Below the pieces are notes generated by a model. The model saw only the letters and a program-made list of their open reading frames with translations. It made no database searches and was not told where the DNA came from. Positions 9,845-17,425 of a stretch of 64,000 nt of DNA are shown here, one piece after another. The stretch comes from Geomonas azotofigens (GTDB lineage Bacteria > Desulfobacterota > Desulfuromonadia > Geobacterales > Geobacteraceae). A program made the position numbers and the translations under genes. Location of the stretch: positions 1-64,000 of the forward strand of contig NZ_JAHLME010000010.1 of the NCBI RefSeq assembly GCF_018919395.1, written 5' to 3'. Within the stretch, counting starts at the first letter, position 1; every line of letters starts with the position of its first letter.

Positions 9845-9911
9845 GTCTCGTGGAGACCCTTTAGGCTTTCCGCCCCATTCTCGCGAATGGTTTAGTATTG
9901 TCGTGTATCGC
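9825..9911 (-). promoter_or_regulatory. GEMM-I riboswitch aptamer (cyclic dinucleotide; likely cGAMP-type)
   Basis: The minus strand reads ACAATACTAAACCATTCG, then CGAGAATGGGGCGGAAAGCC, a tetraloop-receptor-type second stem around GGGTCTCC...GAGAC, then AGCCGGGTTGCCG. This has the order and conserved blocks of the GEMM-I (c-di-GMP-I) class. The AATACTAAACC start resembles Geobacter GEMM-Ib members, where the base aligned to G20 is A and 3',3'-cGAMP is preferred. Class membership is from visible motifs; the ligand preference is inference from one aligned base. Confidence 0.85.
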
Positions 9912-10242
9912 TAATTAATTTTCTCCCAGTCATTACACTCACAAGGCCTCCTTTGTCAAGGGAAACAAAGAGGCACTGGCAATGAAGGAATCCCGGTGCC
10001 TGCTCCCGCAGGTTTCTTTTATCCCGATAGCAACCTGCACTGTGTCGCGTCTTTCCCCGAACAGCCGCTCGGCCTCTTCTAAAAGCATTGCAGCAGAGAG
10101 TATGACATCGAACACTGATACTTGTGGTCAGTAGTGGGAGAAGATTTCCGTTTTCCTGACTTAAGTCTGAAGTCCTGGGCCCGATGAGTGAACAGGTTGC
10201 TGGAAGAAAAGAGCAGACAAATAGAATCATCCAGGAGGGACA
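9912..10242. other. Divergent intergenic region with a 10-bp palindrome
   Basis: Holds the promoters for the riboswitch transcript (minus) and the lipoprotein operon (plus). The only structure seen is the palindrome GACTTAAGTC at 10158-10167. No clear promoter hexamers and no gene. Confidence 0.35.
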
Positions 10243-10533
10243 ATGAAACGATTGGTCTTTTTCATGTTGCTGTCCGGCGTGGTGACGGGCTGTGCCTCGA
10301 CCACTCCCGTCGTGATCAATGACGGTGCCAGGAGCCGCGCCTTCATTCCGTGCACTGCCGATTCTCTTTGCTTTCGCGACGGGTACAACGTGACCTGGGA
10401 CAACTGGTGCCCCAACATCAACCGCGACTTCCCGGTGTCCTACCGGCTGAAGCAATTCGAATACCTGTCCAACCGCGTGGAGTACATCCTGCAGCCGCGC
10501 ACCGAGATCGGACGCCCGGGAGGTGACCTGTGA
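10243..10533 (+). CDS. Small lipoprotein, unknown function
   Basis: 96 residues with a signal peptide ending in a lipobox (VVTGC, Cys at about residue 17), so it is probably exported and lipid-anchored. The mature part contains three further cysteines (IPCTADSLCF, DNWCPN) that could form disulphides in the periplasm. No family is recognised. GGAGGGACA precedes the ATG. The last codons overlap the next gene by 4 bp (ATGA type), so it belongs to a three-gene lipoprotein operon with two FlgO-like proteins and may work with them at the outer membrane. Confidence 0.8.
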   Translation: MKRLVFFMLLSGVVTGCASTTPVVINDGARSRAFIPCTADSLCFRDGYNVTWDNWCPNINRDFPVSYRLKQFEYLSNRVEYILQPRTEIGRPGGDL

Positions 10534-11264
10534 GATACCACGTCAAGACCTTGGCACTCGTTGCCGCCATCGGACTCCTGTCGGCATGTGCCAACTCGGC
10601 CACCATGGCCCCCGCGTCCATGCACCGCGATGCCGACGGCTACCAGAAAGAGAGCCTCGCCTCGGACCAGCGCTACATCGTCGACGAGTCGCTGCAGGTC
10701 CAGGACAGCCTGACCCAGGTGGGCAAATTCAACGCCCGGATGATCTTCATGACCGACCAGCTGGAGCGGAACGCCGACCGGAAGAGCCTGGAGAACACCT
10801 TCATCGTCACCAGCTTCGTGAATCTCGACAACCTCAACGAGACCACCTCCTTCGGCAGGCTGGTCGCCGAGGACGTGATCCACGAACTCCAGGTCCGCAA
10901 GTGGAAGGTCTACGAGGTCAGGCTTGCCAAGGACACCACCGTCAACGAGCACGGCGAGTTTTCCTTAAGCCGCGACATACAGAAGATCCGGGCCCTGTAC
11001 AAGATCGGCGGCGTGGTCACCGGGACCTATTCCGTCGCCGACAACCATCTCATCGTCAACGCCAGGGTCATGGACATCGGCACCGGGCTGGTGATCTCCT
11101 CGGGGCAGATCCATCTCCCCAGGAACCACTACATCGACAGCCTGCTCTTTCGCGAGGACAAGCTGAGCACCATGAAGATCGTCGGGGATACCCCCTACAG
11201 CTGCCGGGACATCCCGACCTGCTGGGGCGGCCAGAGCACGCCAGGGGAGGGGAGCCGTAAATGA
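10530..11264 (+). CDS. FlgO-family outer-membrane lipoprotein
   Basis: 244 residues: signal peptide with lipobox LLSAC (Cys about 20), then a FlgO-type domain (ENTFIVTSFVNLDNL, TSFGRLVAEDVIHELQVRKWKVYE, IGGVVTGTYSVADNHLIVNARVMDIGTG in pieces). FlgO in Vibrio is an outer-membrane protein needed for flagellar function, and the domain also occurs in many non-flagellar lipoproteins. Here the neighbours are two other lipoproteins and no flagellar genes, so an envelope role is as likely. The gene overlaps both neighbours by 4 bp, giving tight coupling. Confidence 0.8.
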   Translation: MRYHVKTLALVAAIGLLSACANSATMAPASMHRDADGYQKESLASDQRYIVDESLQVQDSLTQVGKFNARMIFMTDQLERNADRKSLENTFIVTSFVNLDNLNETTSFGRLVAEDVIHELQVRKWKVYEVRLAKDTTVNEHGEFSLSRDIQKIRALYKIGGVVTGTYSVADNHLIVNARVMDIGTGLVISSGQIHLPRNHYIDSLLFREDKLSTMKIVGDTPYSCRDIPTCWGGQSTPGEGSRK

Positions 11265-11881
11265 ACCCCCTGCGCCTGGTGCTCCTCGCCCTCGTCAGCT
11301 GTTCCCTCCTGTCGGGATGCGCGGGGACCCTTCCCATCACGGTGGGGGGGGATTGCCACAACAAGACCCTGCCCATGCTGCTCGACGCGACCGACATGAA
11401 GACCCTGTTCCACGACATGGCCCTGGAGTTGTGCACCGACAAGTGCGCCGACCGCCAGACCTGCGGGGCGCCCGCCTCCTGCAAGGAGGAGCCCGGAGGC
11501 CGGGCGACGGTCATGGTGACCGACTTCGCCGACCTGCAGAGCCTCGTCCCGAGCCAGTCGGGGATGCTCATGGGCGAGCTGATGCGGGGCGGGCTGAACT
11601 CGGTGTGCTGCTACAAGATCGTGCAGGCGGAGTTCGGCAAGTACTTCAAGCTCTCCGAAAACGGCCTGGTGGTGCTGACCCGCCGGGCCACCGAGGTGAA
11701 GAAAAATGAGTACCAGCAGCCCGAGGCGGTGGTGGGGACCTATACCTACCTGAGCAACAACAAGGTCCTCGTCTTCGCGCGCAAGATGGACACCGAGACC
11801 GGCACCATCTCCAAGATGGTGACCCGGGAGCTGACCTATGCCTGCGGCGGAAGCTCGGTAATCAGCTACACCGTGAAGTAG
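11261..11881 (+). CDS. FlgO-like cysteine-rich lipoprotein
   Basis: 206 residues with signal peptide and lipobox LLSGC (Cys about 20). The mature part repeats the FlgO-type fold signals (ATVMVTDFADLQSL, SGMLMGELMRGGLNS, VVGTYTYLSNNKVLVFARKMD), but has an extra cysteine-rich insert (CTDKCADRQTCGAPASC) and a later CC pair. It is probably a divergent paralogue of the gene before it. The start overlaps the previous stop by 4 bp. It ends the operon before the bidirectional hairpin at 11933-11965. No enzymatic motif was seen. Confidence 0.75.
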   Translation: MNPLRLVLLALVSCSLLSGCAGTLPITVGGDCHNKTLPMLLDATDMKTLFHDMALELCTDKCADRQTCGAPASCKEEPGGRATVMVTDFADLQSLVPSQSGMLMGELMRGGLNSVCCYKIVQAEFGKYFKLSENGLVVLTRRATEVKKNEYQQPEAVVGTYTYLSNNKVLVFARKMDTETGTISKMVTRELTYACGGSSVISYTVK

Positions 11882-11932
11882 ATCGGACGCGGGCCCCGCG
11901 CGGCCGGGAAGGCTGCAACGCCGCCAGAACAT

Positions 11933-11965
11933 GAAAGGCCTACCTCCTGCCGGGGTAGGCCTTTC
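11933..11965. terminator. Bidirectional terminator between convergent operons
   Basis: Perfect 12-bp arms GAAAGGCCTACC and GGTAGGCCTTTC with a 9-nt loop. It lies between the end of the lipoprotein operon (plus) and the end of the kinase gene (minus) and can serve both. Confidence 0.8.
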
Positions 11966-11978
11966 ACTATGGAAGCGC

Positions 11979-14597
11979 CTACCCCCGCTGGACGGGGAGG
12001 CATACGGTCACCTTGGTGCCGCGGCCGGGCTGGGACTGGAATTGCAGGGTGCCGCCATGCTCCTTGACGATGGAGGAGGAGATGTACAACCCCAGCCCGG
12101 TCCCCCCCTTGTTGATCCTCATGGTGAAGAAGGGCTCGGTGAGCCGCGCGAGCACCTCCTCGGTCATGCCGTCCCCCTGGTCCTCGACGCTCAGGTTCAC
12201 CGTCTCCCGCTCGGCGTCGTACCAGGTCGCCACCACCACGCCGCTGTTCTTGTCGGGAAGCGACTGCAGCGCGTTCATGACCAGGTTGATCACCACCTGG
12301 TCGATCTGCTGCTGGCTCCCCCGCACGGCGGGGAGGTTCTGCACGAGCTCCATCTTGTACCTGTCGGTGTGGCGCTGGATGTGGTGCCACAGGATGGCGG
12401 CGGAGTTTTCCACCGAGCGGTTCACGTCGATGGTCCCCTGCATGTCCAGCTCGGCGGGCTTGCTGAAGTTCCTCATGTCCCGCACGATCTTGTCGATCTG
12501 CTGCGATCCCCCCCTGATGCCGTCGTGCAGCTGGGGGACCATGTCCAGGACCTCGTCGTAGGGGAAGCCCCCAAGGTCGAAGCTCCCCTCCGCCTCCCTG
12601 AGCGCCCGCAGCCGGAGCAGGGCATCCCTGGTGATCTGGGTCAGGACGGTGTTGTTGATGGAGATGCAGTGGTTGGGGTTGTTGATCTCGTGCGCCACGC
12701 TTGATACCAGCATCCCCAGCGAGGTCATCTTGTTGGTCTGGATCAGCTTGGCCTGGGTGGCACGGATCTCCTGCTCCAGGCGGAGTTTCTCGGAGATGTC
12801 CCGGATGGAGCAGAGCACGATCTCCTCGTCCTTGAGCCGGATCCTGGTCCCCCTGAAGGAGATGACGATCTTCTCTCCCCCCGCCTTGTGGCTCACCGCG
12901 CGCTTCAGGAATCCCTGCGAGTCGTGGTGCCCGGCGAGCTCAGCCCTGATCTTCGCCAGGTCCCCGGCGTCGATGAGGGCGTCCATCCTGAGGTGGGGGA
13001 GGTCCGCCGGGCGCAGCCCGTAGAGCGTCAGCGCCGCGGGGTTGGCATCGATCACCTGCAGGGTCTCCAGCTTCATCAGGATGACCGGGTCGTCGTTTTG
13101 CACGAAGACCTGGTAGAAGCGCTCCTCGCTCTCCCGGAGCTCGCTCTTGGCCCGGGCGAAGTCGGTGATGTCGCGCCCCTCGGCGACCAGGTAGATCACC
13201 GCGCCCGCCTCGTCACGGATGGGGGAGAGGGAGAAGTCGACGTGGCGCACCCCTCCCTCGTGGTCGATGTGGGTGGTCTCGAAACGGGCGGGGATACCCT
13301 GGCAGCCGCTGGCTATCGCGGCGCGCAGCCGCTCGCGCAGTTCCGCGTCGTGGCGCCACCAGGGGGTGTCCCAGTAGGGGCGTCCAAGGACCGCCTCCTT
13401 GCTCGCCCCGACCAGCGCCAGCGCGGTGCGGTTCGCGTCGACCAGGGTTCCGTCCGGGGTGAGCAGCCCCTGGTAGTGGAAGGCGTGGTCGGTGACCGAG
13501 CGCAAAAGCCGCTCGCTCGCCACGATCCGCTGCTCCCGGTGCCGGATCTCGTCCGCCATGCTCTGCAGGTCGCCCGCCAGTTGTTCCACCTCGGCGATCT
13601 CGCCCCTGGGCCAGGGGGAGCTCTCGCCGCGGGTCACCCTGCGGGCGAAGGTGGCCAGTTCCTCCAGGCGGCGCGAGAGGCGGCGGGCCAGGAAGAGCGA
13701 GGCGGAGAGGGCCAGGAGCAGGGCCGCCACCGCCCCGGCGGCCACGTTGTGCGTGGTGATGACCACGGACCGGTAGGCGTTTTGTACCGGCTGGGCGACC
13801 AGGACGTACCATCCGATATGCGTGGATTTCATCATGGTGCCGGTGAGGGCGCGCCCACCCAGGGTGAATTCGCCGCTCACGGGCTCCTCCGAGCGAAGCC
13901 CGCGGCGCACCAGGGGGATCTCCCCGACGAAGCGGGGCACGGGAAGGCCGGTCACGCCCTGGTCGGCGATCACCTGCCCGCCGCCGTCGATCAGGATGAT
14001 CGCCTGCCCGGCGCTCCCGACGATGTCGCGCATGGAGCGGACCAGCTTGGCGAGGTCCACCTCGCCGATGACGACCAGGTCGCCGCTTGGAACCCCGACC
14101 GCGACCGACACCCCCTTGCCGAAGGCGGAGACGAAGGTGTTGGACCAGACGGCCTCCCCGAGGCGCCGGGTGTCGAGAAAGAGCCGCTCGTGGGCGAGGC
14201 TGGTCCTTGCCAGGGTGTGGTGGTCGGCTTCGGTGTGGTGGTGGTCCTTGCGGATCCCCGCGGCCTTGATGCGGCCGTCGGGGAACACCGCGTAGAGGAG
14301 GTTCAGCGAGGACGACGACTCCACCTCGGTGTCGAGGATCTCCTGGAGGTCGGCGAGGTAGCCGGGTCTGTGCAGGGGGAGGGCGGCGACCGCCCTGACG
14401 TCGGTGAGCGCGGCGGAGAGGTAGTTGTCCATGGCCACCCCGAACGCCCGCGCCAGTTCGCGCTGACCCGACTCCACATCCTTCTTGATGTGGGGGAGCA
14501 GCAGGAAAACGTTCAGGAAGACGACCAGCAGGAAGGGGATGACCGCCAGAAAGGTCGACTGCAGCGACAGTATCCTGCGAAAACGGTGCGTGGCCAC
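11979..14597 (-). CDS. Membrane sensor histidine kinase (Cache-HAMP-PAS-PAS-HisKA-HATPase)
   Basis: 872 residues from the GTG at 14597, chosen because GAGGAG lies just upstream; the open frame continues to 14753, but that part is unlike the family and overlaps the divergent gene's start region. Order: membrane helix 14-35, periplasmic double-Cache-like domain about 36-275, helix about 282-304, HAMP, PAS about 360-480, PAS about 490-605, HisKA with H636 in SVAHEINNPN, then HATPase (GGTGLGLY). It is divergent from the sigma-54 activator at 14744, the likely partner, and that activator faces the chemosensory operon. It may therefore couple an extracellular signal to expression of that chemosensory system. 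Confidence 0.85.
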   Translation of the reverse strand: MATHRFRRILSLQSTFLAVIPFLLVVFLNVFLLLPHIKKDVESGQRELARAFGVAMDNYLSAALTDVRAVAALPLHRPGYLADLQEILDTEVESSSSLNLLYAVFPDGRIKAAGIRKDHHHTEADHHTLARTSLAHERLFLDTRRLGEAVWSNTFVSAFGKGVSVAVGVPSGDLVVIGEVDLAKLVRSMRDIVGSAGQAIILIDGGGQVIADQGVTGLPVPRFVGEIPLVRRGLRSEEPVSGEFTLGGRALTGTMMKSTHIGWYVLVAQPVQNAYRSVVITTHNVAAGAVAALLLALSASLFLARRLSRRLEELATFARRVTRGESSPWPRGEIAEVEQLAGDLQSMADEIRHREQRIVASERLLRSVTDHAFHYQGLLTPDGTLVDANRTALALVGASKEAVLGRPYWDTPWWRHDAELRERLRAAIASGCQGIPARFETTHIDHEGGVRHVDFSLSPIRDEAGAVIYLVAEGRDITDFARAKSELRESEERFYQVFVQNDDPVILMKLETLQVIDANPAALTLYGLRPADLPHLRMDALIDAGDLAKIRAELAGHHDSQGFLKRAVSHKAGGEKIVISFRGTRIRLKDEEIVLCSIRDISEKLRLEQEIRATQAKLIQTNKMTSLGMLVSSVAHEINNPNHCISINNTVLTQITRDALLRLRALREAEGSFDLGGFPYDEVLDMVPQLHDGIRGGSQQIDKIVRDMRNFSKPAELDMQGTIDVNRSVENSAAILWHHIQRHTDRYKMELVQNLPAVRGSQQQIDQVVINLVMNALQSLPDKNSGVVVATWYDAERETVNLSVEDQGDGMTEEVLARLTEPFFTMRINKGGTGLGLYISSSIVKEHGGTLQFQSQPGRGTKVTVCLPVQRG

Positions 14598-14743
14598 AGA
14601 GGCTCCTCGTGCCGGGGCGGAGCGCGGCCGTCCCCGGGAAATCCGCGAAAAAAACTCTTTTGCTTTTAACATTTTGACGATAAGGTGGCAAATACTCATT
14701 TGACTATTAGCATTAGCGGATAGTGAAAGGCGGCGGAGCGCAC

Positions 14744-16153
14744 ATGTCAGCACAGGGAAACAAGAAGGGCGCGGCGGACCTCATCCTCCTCGTGGATGAC
14801 GAGCCGCAGATACTGTTCGGATCGTCGGTGATGCTGCGGCAGGCGGGGCTTGGGCGGGTGAGGACGCTGGAGGACATCCGCCAGCTGTTGCCGCTTTTGG
14901 CCGAGGAGGAGCCGGGGGTGATCGTCCTCGACCTGCAGATGCCGCACATATCGGGCAAGGAGATGCTCGGGGAGCTCAGCTGCGGCTATCCCGGCATTCC
15001 GGTCATCATCGTCACCGCGGCCAACGAGGTCGACACCGCCATCGACTGCATGAAGCTCGGCGCCTTCGACTACATCGTGAAGCCGGTGGACGCCACCCGC
15101 TTCGTGACCAGCGTCAGGAAGGCGCTGGACCGCAACACCATGCAGCGCGAGATCGAGTCGCTGCGCGAGTCGCTTTTGACCGGCAGGCCCGCCAACGAAG
15201 AGGCCTTCACGTCCATCAAGACCAGGAGCCCGCGCATGAAGGCGATCTTCAGCTATCTGGAGGCGGTGGCTCCCACCGAGCAGCCGGTGCTGATCACCGG
15301 CGAGACGGGGGTGGGCAAGGAGCTCATCGCGCGCGCCCTGCACGAGCTGAGCGGGCGGCGCGGGGCGTTCGTCCCGGTCAACAGCGCCGGGGTGGATGAC
15401 CACGTCTTCTCCGACACCCTGTTCGGGCACAAGAAGGGGGCCTTCACCGGTGCCGACCACGGGCGCGACGGCATGATCGTCCGCGCCGCCGGGGGGACGC
15501 TCTTTCTCGACGAGATCGGCGAGATGTCGCCCCCCACCCAGGTGAAGCTCCTGCGCCTTTTGCAGGAAGGGGAGTACTACCCGCTGGGGTCCGACCTCCC
15601 CGCCGCCAACCGGGCCCGGGTCGTGGTCGCCACCAACCGCGACCTCGCCGCCGCCATCAGCGAGGGGAGCTTTCGCCGCGACCTCTACTACCGGCTCTGC
15701 GCCCACCAGGTGCACATCCCGCCGCTGCGCGAGCGGACCGAGGACATCCCGCTCCTTTTGGAGACCTTCGTCGAGGAGGCGGCGCACACGCTGCACAAGG
15801 AGGTTCCGGAGTACCCCTACGAGCTGGCGAGCCTCCTGGCCGGGTACAGCTTCCCCGGCAACATCAGGGAATTGCGCGCCCTGGTCTTCGACGTGGTGAC
15901 CCGGCACCAGCGGGGCAAGCTCCCCCTGGCCCCGTTTCGCGACGCCACCGGCGTCGGTGTTCCGGCGACGGTGGCGTCGCTCGACGACGGGGGACGGTGG
16001 CTGAACCTCGCCGACGGCTTCCCCACCCTGGCGCAGCTCACCCAGAGTCTCATCGAGGCCGCGCTGAAGCGCTCGGGGGGGAACCAGCGCGCCGCCGCCG
16101 AGCTTTTGGGCATAAGCCGCCAGGCCCTCAATCAGAGAATTAGCAAGAAATAA
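14744..16153 (+). CDS. NtrC-family sigma-54-dependent response regulator (predicted chemosensory operon activator)
   Basis: 469 residues: receiver with D63 (IVLDLQMP), AAA+ domain with Walker A GETGVGKE, GAFTGA loop and LFLDEIGEM, and a C-terminal Fis-type helix-turn-helix (GGNQRAAAELLGISRQAL). All key residues are present. The ATG at 14744 has GGAG six bases upstream; a GTG at 14723 lacks a site. It is divergent from the kinase at 11979-14597, its likely partner. Downstream lie CAAGAAATCTTG palindromes and a -24/-12 promoter that leads into cheY-cheB, so I infer that it activates that operon. Confidence 0.88.
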   Translation: MSAQGNKKGAADLILLVDDEPQILFGSSVMLRQAGLGRVRTLEDIRQLLPLLAEEEPGVIVLDLQMPHISGKEMLGELSCGYPGIPVIIVTAANEVDTAIDCMKLGAFDYIVKPVDATRFVTSVRKALDRNTMQREIESLRESLLTGRPANEEAFTSIKTRSPRMKAIFSYLEAVAPTEQPVLITGETGVGKELIARALHELSGRRGAFVPVNSAGVDDHVFSDTLFGHKKGAFTGADHGRDGMIVRAAGGTLFLDEIGEMSPPTQVKLLRLLQEGEYYPLGSDLPAANRARVVVATNRDLAAAISEGSFRRDLYYRLCAHQVHIPPLRERTEDIPLLLETFVEEAAHTLHKEVPEYPYELASLLAGYSFPGNIRELRALVFDVVTRHQRGKLPLAPFRDATGVGVPATVASLDDGGRWLNLADGFPTLAQLTQSLIEAALKRSGGNQRAAAELLGISRQALNQRISKK

Positions 16154-16219
16154 TGTAGTGCTTTCTCCTACTTCCCCCTAGAAACCCCCTTCCCGGCACC
16201 GCGCGCCCCCATCGGCGGA

Positions 16220-16249
16220 CAAGAAATCTTTCCTTGTCAAGATTTCTTG
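16220..16249. promoter_or_regulatory. Putative activator site pair (CAAGAAATCTT ... AAGATTTCTTG)
   Basis: Perfect 11-bp inverted repeat with an 8-bp spacer. Each arm is itself a near-palindrome CAAGA-N2-TCTTG. It begins 177 bp upstream of the -24 box and is read here as a binding site of the adjacent NtrC-family activator. Confidence 0.65.
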
Positions 16250-16307
16250 CTCGCCGCCGCAACGTCACGCCAGTTCTAATGAAATTCCTTCCGGCGCGCC
16301 GGGCTGT

Positions 16308-16319
16308 CAAGAAATCTTG
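16308..16319. promoter_or_regulatory. Putative activator site, proximal (CAAGAAATCTTG)
   Basis: Exact reverse complement of CAAGATTTCTTG at 16238-16249, about 78 bp upstream of the -24 box. Both copies are preceded by GT and followed by CTCGCC, so the shared element is about 20 bp long. Confidence 0.65.
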
Positions 16320-16396
16320 CTCGCCCCGCCCCCCCCTCCCACACTTTCGCCGCCACGCAACCCCTGTAATCAGGCACTTCCTACTTTTCCCTACGC

Positions 16397-16412
16397 TGGC
16401 ACGGCGCTTGCC
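16397..16412 (+). promoter_or_regulatory. Sigma-54 promoter of the chemosensory operon
   Basis: TGGCACGGCGCTTGCC: perfect TGGCACG and TTGC blocks with GG and GC ten bases apart. Predicted transcription start near 16423, about 97 nt before cheY. Confidence 0.88.
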
Positions 16413-16519
16413 ATGGCAGATCAGCCGGGGTGCGCCCCTTACCGGGGGAGGCCGCCCCGTTGGCAGCGGCCGGGGGACTCCCGGAGCCGCCTGACACGAA
16501 AGGAAAGAGAACGAGGTGC

Positions 16520-16939
16520 ATGATGCTTAAGAAAGTGCTGGTGGTCGATGATTCGGAAATGATCCACAAGATGTACCGCCTGGTTCTGAACCGTTACGGC
16601 TGCGAGATTATCGACGCCATGGACGGCCAGCAGGCGCTTGACCTGCTGGAGCGGCACCAGGGGATCCAGCTCATCCTGCTCGACATCAACATGCCGGTGA
16701 TGAACGGGGTGCAGTTCCTGGAGAAGGCCGGCGCGCTGGGGATCACCGGCAGGATCCCGATCGTCATCATCAGCACCGAAGGGAAGGAGAGCGACACCAT
16801 CCGCGGCCTGCAGCTGGGCGCCAAGGGGTACGTGAAGAAACCCTTCAACCCCACCCTGCTCCACGAACTGATCGACAAGCTCGTGCCCCCCTCCGACACG
16901 CCCCGGTTCGACGAGCCCCGCCGCGCCAACACCCTGTAG
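16520..16939 (+). CDS. CheY-like single-domain response regulator (first copy)
   Basis: 139 residues from the ATG at 16520 (a second ATG follows directly; GAGG lies upstream). Acidic pair D10/D11, phospho-acceptor D55 in LILLDINMPV, switch Ser/Thr in IISTEG and Lys in VKKPF are all present. There is no output domain. It is highly similar to the next gene, including the shared stretch LLDINMPVMNGVQFLEKA, so the pair is a tandem duplication that has begun to diverge. It is the first gene of the sigma-54 chemosensory operon and a likely phosphoryl target of its CheA. It may act as output or as phosphate sink. Confidence 0.88.
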   Translation: MMLKKVLVVDDSEMIHKMYRLVLNRYGCEIIDAMDGQQALDLLERHQGIQLILLDINMPVMNGVQFLEKAGALGITGRIPIVIISTEGKESDTIRGLQLGAKGYVKKPFNPTLLHELIDKLVPPSDTPRFDEPRRANTL

Positions 16940-17005
16940 CCCCAAGGCCACCGGCGCCGGCGCTCAAGGCCGGGCCCCTCGGCCGGAGATGGAGAGGGAA
17001 ACGTG

Positions 17006-17425
17006 ATGAACCTGAACAAAGTTTTGGTGGTCGACGATTCCGCCTTGATCCACCAGATGTACCACCTGGTCCTGGCGCGTTACCGCTGCGAGGTGGTGGA
17101 CGCCCACAACGGGCAGGAGGCGCTCGATGTCCTGGCGCGGCTAAACGACGTGCAGCTCGTGCTGTTGGACATCAACATGCCGGTGATGAACGGGGTGCAG
17201 TTCCTGGAGAAGGCGTCCCAGCTCGGCCTGACCCAACGGGTCCCGGTGGTGATCGTCAGCACCGAGGGGAAGGAGGCCGACACCATCCAGGGGCTCAGGC
17301 TGGGTGCGATCGGCTACCTGACCAAGCCGTTCACCCCGAGCCAGTTGCACGAGGTGATCGTGCGGGTGCTGCAGGGGAGCGAAAGCTGTCCGGAACCGGA
17401 CGAGGAGATGGCCCTTGAGCGGTGA
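17006..17425 (+). CDS. CheY-like single-domain response regulator (second copy)
   Basis: 139 residues from the ATG at 17006, after GGAGAGGG; a GTG directly before it is also possible. It keeps the full receiver set: D10/D11, D55, Thr/Ser in IVSTEG and Lys in LTKPF. It overlaps cheA by 11 bp, so the two are translationally coupled. Having two near-identical CheY proteins before one CheA suggests one output regulator and one phosphate sink, or two different targets. The sequence does not say which. Confidence 0.88.
   Translation: MNLNKVLVVDDSALIHQMYHLVLARYRCEVVDAHNGQEALDVLARLNDVQLVLLDINMPVMNGVQFLEKASQLGLTQRVPVVIVSTEGKEADTIQGLRLGAIGYLTKPFTPSQLHEVIVRVLQGSESCPEPDEEMALER

Noticed and set aside
14598-14753. 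Longer N-terminus for the kinase that ends at 11979
   Set aside because: The extra residues lack family similarity and a ribosome site and would overlap the divergent activator's 5' region; the GTG at 14597 has GAGGAG upstream.
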